Positions 1 through 12,900 of a stretch of DNA of 64,000 bases are shown in pieces. The stretch's first letter is position 1, and every line of letters begins with the position of its first letter. Below the pieces are notes generated by a model. That model ran no database searches, was not told the DNA's origin, and saw only the letters and a program-made list of their open reading frames with translations. The translations under genes were made by a program, and so were the position numbers. Origin of the DNA: Fasciolopsis buskii (taxonomy: Eukaryota; Platyhelminthes; Trematoda; Plagiorchiida; Fasciolidae); assembly GCA_008360955.1 (NCBI GenBank), contig LUCM01007745.1, positions 55,386 through 119,385 on the forward strand, read 5' to 3'.

Positions 1-718
1 AAAGCGCCGTGAATCTGGTACATCCTTGTTGACGCTCCCTAAAACTACTGTAAGGTAATTCCGTAGTTTCTTAAAAATGAGCTGCACGTTGACGTTCCAT
101 GATGAATTCTTTTAAACTCGTATTAGATTCGCTATTACTGCAAACTATAGTTATTTCCTTTAAAACGACTGCAAATCAATGGAATCACTAACAATAAGCG
201 GGAAAATCGCTTTATTTCCTGGCAAAAAAGATCAACAAGTTGGGGACAATTTTTTGCTCTGATTGAGTGTAATATCAATCAGTTGAAAGGGGAAGACTAG
301 AGAGCAGATGTGTGTGTATGTGTGGAGGGGGTGTGTTTGTGCCATAGAACAACTAAACAAAACTGACCAACGACAACATGTGAAAATCACTGAGGGACGA
401 ATGTGAATTTCATGTTCTCAGCCCTGACAACAAGACGGAAGACATTGTTGAGGGAAATCGAAATGCAAAATGCAATTCACGATTGCTTCACGGACTAGAC
501 AAGGCCAACATGGAGCCGATTTTAATAACAATAGAAAAGACACAATTAGAACCACAAAATGACAATAGTTGCCCCCTCGTTAGACCAGTCAGTGGAAGAC
601 TATGGATTGTTTCCAAATAGCATGGAACAGCAGTTATACAAGTATGAAATGAGAGACGTCAAATTTGGAAACCAAATTATGTGTCAAAAAGGAGGACCCA
701 TCATTTTACCAAGCCTTT
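1..718. other. 3' flank/UTR of beta-carbonic anhydrase; no other gene seen
   Basis: This stretch holds the probable 3' UTR of the carbonic anhydrase transcript on the minus strand. A 68-codon plus-strand frame (559-765) overlaps the last exon and looks like chance. A short GT-rich patch sits near 308-340. Confidence 0.4.
521..526 (-). terminator. candidate poly(A) signal of beta-carbonic anhydrase
   Basis: The minus strand reads ATTAAA about 195 nt after the stop codon. A canonical AATAAA also lies at the complement of 211-216. Either could end the transcript; position is the only evidence. Confidence 0.35.
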
Positions 719-919
719 TTATGAAGAACTTTCGCGGACAAGTTCGGAGAGAGTTTCCTCGTTGATTGGGAGGAAAGCTTGCTTGTTCCGACTAAACTGA
801 TACATCTGCCCCGTGTGTATATCAAACCAGAGCCCGTGGACTCGAACTTCGTTCTCCATCAATTTTTGGGACAAGAGAGGGTACGAATATATGTTCGACA
901 TTTGTTGCAGTACATTGAT
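719..919 (-). CDS. beta-carbonic anhydrase exon 4 (stop exon)
   Basis: Sixty-six codons plus stop, beginning INVLQQMSNI after a strong acceptor (TTTCTTCTTAG). The WFDIHTGQMY segment is the conserved C-terminal strand of beta-CAs. Translation ends at the stop codon complementary to 719-721. Confidence 0.93.
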   Translation of the reverse strand: MNVLQQMSNIYSYPLLSQKLMENEVRVHGLWFDIHTGQMYQFSRNKQAFLPINEETLSELVRESSS

Positions 920-3900
920 CTAAGAAGAAAAGAGAAAATTTTCGTGAGGCCGGGATAATGTAAGGTTTGCGACCATTCCATAGTATTCATCTCCTACCAG
1001 AAATATGGCGTTTGCCGCACAGTTAATAAAGGATGTTGGGAGTTACTTGCTTTATATCACGGAACTCAATAGATTTAGTGAATGTAGGAAAAAACAGACC
1101 TGGTGATGATAGCGTTGTCTGCCAGATCATTCAGGAATACTGTCATTCATTCCAAAACTAATGAGATGATTATTGATATTAGAAATGAATACAGTAATCA
1201 CAAATGCAAGTGTCAATCAGCGGACGTACTAGCAGCAAGCAAGCAGATCAAAGAAGGAAACTTGGGACAAAAGCCCATGTGCTTGGTGCAGTTACTTATC
1301 CACTGAATTTTCCAGATAGGTTGGCAGCTCAAATTAACTCCCAACCTGGAGTACTAGGAGTCGACTTCGTTAAGTCTCCTAGGGATGTTAAGCCATCCTA
1401 CAAATCTCTTTAGGTCACGGAGATGCGCAATCATTCATGCCAGGTCAAGGTGCAGTATGATTGCGATAGCAATAAATAGCGTTGTATTGTATAGGCTTTT
1501 GCGTACAAAAAATGATGTCGCATTTCAGTCAAACAACGTGAGGGCGAAAAACGAAAAAATTTGCACTCTTCACCTTGTAAAATGTGAAAAAATTCATGGA
1601 GGAATAGTCATAACATGTTATGATAGGTTGCTCAGAAATTCGGCCAAATCATGGTCACGTTTTGTGAAAATTCGTGCTAAATATGGGACAGCGGGGTTCC
1701 TATAGATATAGATATGAAAACGACACTTTGAAAGATCGTTGTTTAGAGTCTGCATCAAATCTGAAAGAATTTTTTGAGCAAATTTCTCACATGCTGGAAA
1801 GTATTGTTCACATAGATTAAGGGACGATTCAGCCAGTGGTGGGAAGGACACCCGGCTAATAACTGATAGTCCTCGGCGAAGAATCTATAGTCTTTTCTAA
1901 GTAAACCTGGAAAAATAACACGAGAACAGTAAAGAATGGTTGGAAAAACACATTGGTATACAAATAGGGAGATGGTGCTCTGTTTCACCTTGTACTGTCG
2001 AAGCTTCCTGATTCGAAATGACAACCGTCGGAGATTCTTCACACAAGTAGAAATATGAATAGTCCACTTCAGATTTTTATCAATAATAAATCCTAGACAT
2101 TTCACAGAATCAACCGTGGCAAGTGTTTTTGAGTTGATGGAAGACGTTTCGGATGGCCGACCTAGAGAGAGAGAGAACAGACTTTCGAAACATTTAGATG
2201 TGTTGAGATTTAAACCAGCTCGTGCAGAGAAATCGTAAACGGAAGGTAGGTTGTTGGAAAAACTTTTAAAATCATGGTTGCTCGAGACGGGCAATACCAT
2301 CAGAATACTTAAACAGATGACAAGGGGAACTAAAGGATAAGTCGCTGATGAAAGTAGAGAAGAGAAAGGGTGAAAGAACAGCACCCTGTATCACGCCTGA
2401 GTTGTCAATCAGCGATATGAAGTTTTACCGCCCATTCGTGTGCACTGGGTTCGGTTAGTAAAATAATCAGATAGCCATATTAATAAAGGCCTGGGAAAAC
2501 CAAATGTTTCCAGTTTGTGAAGTAGGAGAGACCGTGGGACTGAGTCGGATGTCGACGAATAGTCTAGAGAAGCGCAACGCACAGATTTCATTGATGCGTT
2601 TGAGGACTTACAAATATGGTGAATAAGGTAGACGATAGCGTCCAAAGTGGACCTGTTGGATTTGTAGGCAAACTGAAAAGGGTCATCAGGAGGATACATA
2701 GAAGGCAGGCGCTTAAGTATAGCACGCCCCGTCAGTTTAAGACCAGAAGGCGTTAAGGAGATGGGACGAAAAAGTCTTACCAAAGAATTAGAAATGTTAG
2801 ATTTCGGGATGGGAATAGCAGTGACGGCTCTCAAACATTCAGGGATGGAAGACGAGCTTGATGAGTTAATCAGAGAAGTAAATGCATCCGTCAGAGCCGC
2901 AGCACCATGCCTTGAAAGAGCTGTTGACAGAAGGCCAGGACCAACCCCTATTTCAGACGTTTTATGTGCATGCCGAAAATAACTGCCTCACTGCGCAATG
3001 ATCCCCGAGATGGACAATGATTAGAAAATGAATGCAGGTGGTCAGCTGATGGCATGACGAAGTTCCAAATCAAGGTGTTGGCTCGTCCATATGCACTTAG
3101 GGTACCTGGATGGAGTCTGCGAGATCCCAAAACCATATTTGGCGACAACAAGTGAGAGGCTCATTACCTCGGTCAATGGCCTTTTTGAATTGTAAATCGT
3201 CCCTCCAACACATAGTTGTTGAACTTATTACGTGAAAATTGCCCCTCATTAACTCGCATTGTCTTTCTTCTCTTCTGGATACACGATAATGTGAGATCAA
3301 TTCTCTTCGGTCATTTTCGTCCTGGAGGTTTTGATAACGTGCCTGACTGGTTGAACGTTCGTTTCTAATAGTTTCTACATATTTTTCTCTTCCATCCACA
3401 GATCACCTTGAATAATTGCTTGTCCATCAAGAATTAGGATTCCTACTAAGCCAATTTGAAAGCACGAAATGAAACACCTTTGAGATTTTGTTGTTGCACA
3501 AACACAGGGATTTTTGATCACTGGAGTTACGGTGACCTCCAAGTATCTCAGCATGGTCGGAGGTAGGCGTCTTAGGCTCTGAGTTAGCCACTCGGCCTGG
3601 ACGCCTTTCAAAATGCTCCTAAGTGACAGGTATCGCAAATAGCCTTTGCAGATGTGTTTATTTTAGGGTGCGAGGAGGAAAGCGAATTCCCGGCATTCTC
3701 CACCGGGTTGACTGATCATTGATAGTCGTTCTAGGAGAGCTGGGTAAACACTGATTGTCAACCGACCACAGGCGACGCTCGAAGTACACGTCTGTGTGGT
3801 GACCAGTGTCTGTGTTGAGGAGAGTGCACTGGGTACTAAGGATGTCTAGGCAATCATTGCGGACTGGATGAATCCCAGCAGTTAATTAACCCTAAAATTT

Positions 3901-6900
3901 CGGCGTAAAACAAGTTCAACACGTCCCAGTTTTAACTACTTCGAGCACAACTGGTAAAAGCTTGGGATTCGGATTTTATTCCGGGTACTATTGTGAAAGT
4001 AACTGGGAAAAATTGCAGCAATTATGTCAGTAACGAGGGCCCTGTGTTTATCTCCGTTCACATTTTCCTCGCATTTTTTTCATCCAAATGGGCATGGAGG
4101 TGAGCTTATCCTCATGTCAGAATAGTTGCGGTGATATTTACTCCGACAGGAATCTGTCTCATTTGGAATATACGAATGATGTTATGCTATTGAGTGAAGA
4201 TTCAAGTAACTTGAAGCTTTTTCCCGATGGTGTGAACGACAATGTACTCATGTTTGGGATGTGCTTTGGACCTTCTAAGCGCAAAATGTTGTTGCGAGAC
4301 AGGACTTCCTCGAAACCGAACACTAATGTTGTAGGGGAGCACCTGGTTGAAGTGAATAAATCTAATTACTTGAGTTATTGTATCTCACCTGATTCTCTTA
4401 TATCAGATGACCTATCTTCGCGCATACAGAATGCCCGATTGGTATTTGCTAATTTCAGGCATCTCTTGTGCCTGCGTGATACCCCGTTACCGATCACCTG
4501 CCAAATATACGCGGCATTAGTTAGGTCGGTCTTGCTCCATGGCTCCGAAACACGTTAGTTAAGGGAAGAAGATATGCGAAGACTTTCCATGTATGAATGC
4601 CGTTGTTTTCGTAGTATAGGCAGAACATAATGGAAAAATTTTGTGAGTTACTCAGATATTACGTGTACGATAATGGGTTCTAGGGTTCAACCTTCAGAAG
4701 GGGAACCGAATTAGAATAAGTTAAAGTGGTTGGGACATGTTTCACGCATGCCCCCCGGGACGACTGCCTGCCTCGTTGTACGCTGTTCTCCGAGGCAGAT
4801 AGTGGTTGGAGGATGGTTCGTGCTGTCCGGTCGATGGCATGAGTGATGCGTCTGAGCTTTAATCAGTGGACTGGTTCGTGTAGATGCAGTAAGACTACCG
4901 GATTGGGATCCACGAAATCCTCGAATCGATGGTTGTGGGTAACAGGTGATATGGCTCAGTGACGCAGTCAGTGACGTTCTAGCACTGGAAATCTTTTCTT
5001 TTCAGGAGAGTTGTTCAACTTATTATTCGGTAGTCCATCTTCAGTATTTTTTTCTTTTTCTGTTTAATCAGTATGCGCTTCTATATAGCATTCAAACCAT
5101 AACTCGGCTGTGTAAGCTTAACTGATGTCCAAACTTAACTACACTTTTTTTCTATAAGGTTTGAGGCACGAGGATTATAAATCAGTTATCTGAAAACAAA
5201 GTTCTGGACAATTTCTTATCTATTTGCCATAATTCCTGACTAACATAAAAAAATAATCAAGAAACTTGTCAGACGATTGATGGATATTCGGTTTTCGTGT
5301 GAACGATCCATATGTAACTTGCTGGTTGTTGGTTATCATCCGAATCCTGATTGTGTAAGTACTGAACGGTTGTTGATTACACTTGTTTGAATTCGGCTTG
5401 TGATTTACCTTTCGCTTTTCTATTTTGCAGATCTGAGTCCTTGCTACCTTTCCAGAGAAGCGTTGACCAGTATTTCGTAATGGCCAAACCTGCCTTCATT
5501 TTACGAAGTTATATTTTAAGCGACTGGCCTTCTCTCGAAGTAATGTAACGTACGTTTGCGTTTAGAATTTTTTGCCGTACTTCTAGTCAGGCGAGCTATT
5601 CGGTTGTGAACTGTAAGAATTATCAGGAAGCAGCTGTAGAAAATTAGCTGCTATACCGTCCGTTCGTTCTCTTGGGATTACTTCTCTGACAATTGCATCT
5701 CAAGTACAGCCCGTAAGGACATTATTCCAGACTACCTGGAGTACCATTAGTACGATTGGCAGCCTTTTATGGAAAGTTTTGTCAGTTAAATAAACCATTC
5801 CAAGTAATCGTGACTCGCAAATGGATCAAGTTCTCATCTAACGGTGCATCATCTAAGTCATACGATAGCATAGTCAACGGATTTCTTTTGTGTTTAATAA
5901 TAAGCCATCATCCACGTTATTCCCACTCATTTAGTGACCCGGTGCTCCTATTGTTCATGAAAATTCAATACTTTATTATATGTTTCCAGTGCCAGCGACT
6001 AGCAGAAGTCCCGGATAGTATGCAAGTTTGCTTTTCGCGACATGAAATGTCTAACCAAAGTTGAACAGAATCATTGTGCAAGTAGAATAGCTCCATTCGT
6101 TCTGATTTTGCAGCACAAAAACAGCAAAAGTAGTTCACTCGCTAAGCTTTAATTTGCACTAATATTTTGCCGTGCCATGCTACTGGCTATTAGAGTTATA
6201 AATCGTTCACTAACCTGAGATAGAACGTCAACGGGTTCCAGTTTCTTCACCTGATCTGCATGCATATTCAGAGTAAGATGATCTTTCATGGCAGGAAATT
6301 CGATGGAATCAGATTTCGCTCGCCATTTGTTCCAACCTTTGATACCGTTTTGGGATACCCACTTTTGTAATGGGGATGCAGAATTCTTGTCTGACTTGTG
6401 ATTTTCTGCTTCTGATCCAAATGACTGAAGCAAATGCATTGCCTTCATGTTTGTTCACCAAACCACCGCATTTATTTAAGGACGAGAAAAAAAGAACGAG
6501 CGGTTAGTTTCTTCATATTTCTCAACAGGGCAGTTGGGTTTATTTTCAGATGCACATGAATGATTGAGGAAATTAATATATGCGTGGATGAGTCAATGAG
6601 ACATTCTCCGAAGCAGACGGGCCGGTGAGTGGCCGGTTTTACTCATTAGATGTGAGCAATCTGTACTCCATTGTACAATCATACCTTGAGTTCAAACATT
6701 AACAAGAAATTCATCATAAATATATACAGTTCTAGTTAAACATGGGCTTAGTTCAAAAATAATGCGTAGCCCGGTTTGAATGAGGAAAAGTGAACAGAAA
6801 AATAGTGATTAGGAAATTTAGACGGGTCGGTTATCTAATCAAAGACCTCTTGTGTAGCCTCGCAATATCACAAACTATATATTGGTCAAGTACTGAGATC

Positions 6901-9900
6901 GATAACAGTTCCAGGTCCCACTGGTGTCAACGAAAGTTAACCATTATAATCTGTTCAACAAAAATTCTCACTTTCATTAAGTGCCTTTATTTTGTGTGCA
7001 GTGCTTATATTGTTCAGTACAGCACAAAATGCATCTAATTTTAATGACTGAATCCAAATCATACTGTCCAATGTGTCTAGCTTAAACAGTCAAAATGAAG
7101 TAGTATGACAAATAAATGAGAACTGACTAGATTTCGCACTGTATTGAGGGAACGAAGCCCCAAGTGACACGCTATTAGAATTTCCCGAAATATAAGAAAG
7201 CTGAATGATCGAGAATGTTTCCTATAAGCCAGCGTACAGGCTTTAAGGCAAGTTCACCACTAAATCATCGGTAACCAAAAAGTTCGCTTGTTACAATCGT
7301 TCTCAACCAAACTGTTTTACATTTTAACCGAATCTGACCAAATAGTATGGTTTAACTAGCTACCAGCAATTATCCTCAGATCTGACTAGATTTAAAAGTA
7401 TATCAGAATGCGGCTTTAAGGTTAAACAGCTTGTATCCTTGTTCCAAGATAATGAGACCGAAGCAGTTGGGAAGATTTGTGTTCGAATAGAACGTCAATC
7501 AGTGTTTCTATGTATAATGGTAATTGTGGAAATCAGCTCTTGGTGCAGAAATCCATATCTAGCTGGAAAAATCCATAGCCAGGCGCACTGGTAGAAACCA
7601 GCTGAGCGATTCACGATGATGACTATTTTGACTGAGAAGTTCGCCTGTATCCAAAGAAAAATTTGCTCACTGATTTAGTCTATAAACAGATTTCAAGAGG
7701 ACGCTATGCGCTCAGCAACAACAATACTAAAATCGAAGCTGGAAACAAGAGGACAATAGTGTAAATTTATCTCATAATATTAATCAAAGACCATGACCAG
7801 GCTGCGGCTTGAACTTTGACCGGATGGCTGCGAGTAAGACATAGCCCTCGATCACTCTGGTTGACACTCGACCACTTATGAGAACCTGGCTTGCGTCTAG
7901 TGAAATACTGAGTCCTACCGTTAGTGCTTCCTGGACATAAAAATGTTCACAACATGAAAAGTCGTACCCATAATCAGCACTACCCAATAAGTTGGCAATC
8001 AAAATGATGATTCGTGAGTGGGATAACTGTTACCAGCTGCCGTGGTTCATGTGAACACTCCCAGACCCCGATTCAGTTCTCCGCTACTGATATTCTTCCA
8101 TCCAATTATATGTCAGTTGATGTAAACAAGTCATCTTTGGCTTGCTCGCTTCGAGAAAATTTGTAAAGTACAATTATCGCAGCTACTTTTTGTGGGAATT
8201 AAACAAATCACCATTCGGGACAGTTTGCTGAGTTTAACCGTGATCTGGTCCAAGTAAGATACCCCAATATCCGTTTTAATCAGTGTGTGGCAATATTGTG
8301 TTCGCTGATAGATTAAATTTCATATAAACACTCAATTACAAGGCAGCAAAACTGGACTTCAAAATATGACAATAACGTAGACGCCAATGGCCTCCGTGCT
8401 GCAAGAAAGCAAACTGGACTAGGCTCACGATAGTGAGAGATCCGTAGGCCGTAGATGCATGGTGATACAAACCTGTCGCCTAGCAGGGAAATAAAATACT
8501 GACGTTGGAGGTAGTGGTGGCTCGAACCTCGAACACCCGTGACCGCACAACACAACGGTGGGTAGTAGAGGCCCCTTTGATTGGGAGGTTGCACAGAACA
8601 GAGCGCTGAATTCAAACTGCTAGCCGATGGGCTAGACGGGAAGAGACAAGAACAACACAGAAGGCAACGACCTGTTTCTTGGGCATCCATCAACACAAGT
8701 GACCATCAGCTTTAACAGATAACTTGACGTCACGGGCACATTTGTTTGAACAAAAAGAAGATAATAAGCAATAAGCACTGACTGTGCTAAGACACCCTCG
8801 GTAAAAAGACACTGAGGAAGGTAGAGGAGCACCTTGTCTATTTCTCCTAATGACCAAATCGGACAAAGGGGCCATACGGAATATCAATAATAAACTCAAG
8901 CAAAACCTTGAAGCTACTCAAGGCATTGATGTCAACGTATATTGATTTAGTCGCAAAAGGAAGATACACCTAATACTATTGCTAAACTGGGAATCAAGAA
9001 CCACGTTGGCTTCCATACCCCGTGTCATCGCATTGTTACCTGGCTGCAATGGATGCTAAATCGTCAAACAAGGGAACAACAAACGATTTTAACAACATTG
9101 CCCTATATCACTATTGCATTTCGTAGACTAAAATAGAAGTGTATACAACACCCTAAATAGTCTACGGCAAACAAAGAAAATATTCTAAAACAACCAATCT
9201 ATATTTTCGAATGCCTTGTCCTCTTTTGCAGTTGACGTCCGCTAACTTGTTCTGACAGACTCGATCGATTGCGTAAATGTCAATGATTTCATTGATTGAA
9301 TGTGCTGATTTTCCTGACTCCGATCCGTAGACGGTTAGTCGTAAATAATTTGGATGTAAGAATAAGTGCTGTGTACTGTGCAATCATTGCTTCTTGTTGA
9401 AGATTTTTCATCTAGTCAAATTGCCTATTCTTCAATAGACCGTGCAAGTAAACCGATTTGGTGCGCACTAAGTGCCATATCTGAAAACGGCTAGGCTTCT
9501 GGAAATCCCTTTGCTGATATTAAGGTTACTATGTCTAGTATACCGACCTCGTTCAGGTGATCCACGTGGATGGACTTGAAATAAAGTAGAACGCATCTAG
9601 TGGCCAGCTTACCATCGTCCTTTAAGGTTAAGACAATCCATGTGTTGCTCCTCTTACGAGTTTTATACGTCAGAAGAACGAAGCAAGTAACAAACAATCA
9701 AGAAAGACGAAGAATAAGGCTGAATGATTACCACACCTTGCTTAAAGAACATGGTAGCTAATGGCAGCATCCCAGTAAATCACAAATGATCAAAAATCAC
9801 ATTCAGACTAGAAGAATGGAAATAATTGTGGAGGGAAAAGAAATGTCATTTACGAGGTAAAACGTGTGAGATGCCAGAAATGCTAACTCGGTCAGACTGG

Positions 9901-12900
9901 GCGAGAATTGTCCGCTCGAAGACCCGAAAGCAGGCTGGTCACAAAAAGATATGATGCACTTTATCGCTTGTCCACCCGCCAGGGCTCCTGGGACGAAACT
10001 GACATACTGAACCCAGCAACTGCAAGACACGGATCCACCTTAACTATGTAGTCTCTTGGAGCAAATGACAAGTTGGGAAAAATCAGCTGCAAAAGGACAA
10101 GTTAATCGAAGAAAAAGAATGTTTCCCTATTGACAAAAGCCTTACAAGTATAGAAAATCGCAATTATTTTTTTCACAACATGCTTGGAGCATGAGTGCAG
10201 TGGAAGGAAGATGTCCCGCAGCTATTAGAGCCTACTAAATGGAGGGGGAAGGCGACCGGCAACCATGACCCTGAGGCTTTGAGTGGCAGAGAACCACATA
10301 AGGTTCCACTAGGTCAGGTGTGGTACCTAGTCGGAAGACATCTAAGCAAACGATTTCACCTAGAATTCTGATGAAAAAATCACTGTGCAAACGCCAACCT
10401 CGGTGTTTAGAGCCTTTTAAAACCAACTACTAGACAGACGGTAATTGTGACTCTTCGAGATAATTAAGGCAATTAGCGTTACGCACGACCATCGACTATT
10501 TATGACCTATCGAGTTCTCTTTCAAGTACGCTATGCTGCCTTCAAGGCAACTCTGACCACTTTCGTAAATTTAATTGCCATAATATGTGGAATCTTCGTA
10601 AAACCTTCAGGAGGATTCAGATAACTTCGGAAACACTTACAAAACACAGAAAACTAATATGGATATTTGTAATCTTGCTACGCTGATCGTGGCTGCAACA
10701 ACCTCAATTCGGTGGAAAAATCCTGATTACCGTGAAATGAATTGGGCAAAAGTCCACAGTTCCTGTGAACCAATGAGTGGGGAAGGGTAAACCCATGAAA
10801 TATGTCAATAAAACGGGCAAAACAATCCACATGCACCGGCAGGATTACGAAAACATGGCGGTGTTTCTAACAGTCTTACAAATTGAGTTGGCATCGCTAT
10901 GACTAAACCAACTCAACGAATAATGATTTCGCAATTTTCAAAGGACTGCATCATCATAATTGTGAGCGCAGTGAACAGAAAATACTGAAAACCATGAGGA
11001 ATTATGTGCTTCAGCAGGCGCTGAGTTAAATATCAGTACGAAGCAAAAACAACCAACAAAATATGAACCGTTCAATCTGATCTTCCATCAAAAACATCAG
11101 TGAACTAAAGTAAAGATTACGTAGCAATTAACCGCACAAAAGCGTGCGATTACCACCTGAAAAAAACCATCTATCCAAACAGAAGAAGAACGAGGAATAG
11201 TGGAAGATGGACTACCGAATAATAAGTTGAACAACTCTCCTGAAAAGAAAAGATTTCCAGTGCTAGAACGTCACTGACTGCGTCACTGAGCCATATCACC
11301 TGTTACCCACAACCATCGATTCGAGGATTTCGTGGATCCCAATCCGGTAGTCTTACTGCATCTACACGAACCAGTCCACTGATTAAAGCTCAGACGCATC
11401 ACTCATGCCATCGACCGGACAGCACGAACCATCCTCCAACCACTATCTGCCTCGGAGAACAGCGTACAACGAGGCAGGCAGTCGTCCCGGGGGGCATGCG
11501 TGAAACATGTCCCAACCACTTTAACTTATTCTAATTCGGTTCCCCTTCTGAAGGTTGAACCCTAGAACCCATTATCGTACACGTAATATCTGAGTAACTC
11601 ACAAAATTTTCCCATTATGCTCTGCCTATACTACGAAAACAACGGCATTCATACATGGAAAGTCTTCGCATATCTTCTTCCCTTAACTAACGTGTTTCGG
11701 AGCCATGGAGCAAGACCGACCTAACTAATGCCGCGTATGTTCGGCAGCTGATCGATTTTTACTTTCTTTTCGTCTCCACTAAGGACCTTCACGCTGTACA
11801 CGCGTTCACTGGTGGATGGTCAGGGTTGAATCCTGATTGCGATGCGGGAGGTGGTCATCAAATCCACTTTTGGTGTTTATGGTGATTAAAACCTAAGACT
11901 ATCTTCAAAACGGGGTCCTCATACGGTCTCTGTTCAATACCATTAATGTAGAGAACGGGCAAATATCGCATACTGTTCACATCATCTTGTGGTACAAGCC
12001 GTGGATACTCAGATAAGCGGTAAAATGTACGAAAGTATACTCACGTCTGATTTCATGCCGCCAAATTGCGAGTGAATTGAATCATTCTGATCTCACTAAG
12101 TTAAATTTGTGTACAATTAGTCGAACCAAAATAATCATTGTTAGTTTTAATGAGGATTTGAATGAGCTTTCGCATTACTTAGAGAACACAGCAACGCTTG
12201 TTCCTTCAAACTCCGGCATCTGTGACGTCGGCGTGACACTGGTCACCGATCAAAGGTCTGAAATATATAGCAGCAGTAATATCAGTGCTGCTTTGGCACT
12301 CATGAATATGGTTGTTAAGAGCAAACTATATGGGAAAATATTTGTCTTCATAATATTGGTAGAATATAGTCCATCTTCCACTATTCTTCGTTCTTCTTCT
12401 GTTTGGGCAGATGGTTCTGTGACTTTAGTTCCGGTTTATCGGCTACCTTTGTGCATGATTCAGATCAAAAAGCTATTCTGGTCCTGGAATGCACATATGA
12501 TCGAATTGATTTGCCTACCTCACTTCAATTTGTACTGATTAACCTTGGATGGTGGCTTTGTTCGGGAAACTAAAATTCAGTGAAATATTTCAATATTCAT
12601 AGCTTCCTCGACTTTGACGCACAAACTTGGCCACATAGTTTGGAGAGTTGCAGTAAATGTATCAAGGCTGGGAAATTCGAAGACGCACTGATTGATATGC
12701 AGACTCTTATAGTAAACGAAATGTTGCATTGGCTGTAGAAGTTCCGTAAAACCAGCATTTGAGTTCGAGCTCACATCGTTCTCTACTTGGACATTTGGTA
12801 AAATACATTCAGTTATTTTTCAACGACGACGATGGTGATATGTACTGGCATTGATATTTTCTTTGTTATTGTGAACCAAGATGATTCATTATATTGAATA

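Noticed and set aside
559..765. 68-codon plus-strand frame at the window start
   Set aside because: It overlaps the last carbonic anhydrase exon and its 3' UTR antisense and has no family.
8313..8899. Overlapping minus-strand frames, Cys- and Ser-rich
   Set aside because: Frames overlap each other, composition is repeat-like, and there are no splice or start signals.
4507..11738. Terminal inverted repeats of a 7.2-kb DNA transposon
   Set aside because: Both arms lie inside RTE retrotransposon sequence, show no terminal motif or target-site duplication, and the spacer holds a host exon and no transposase.
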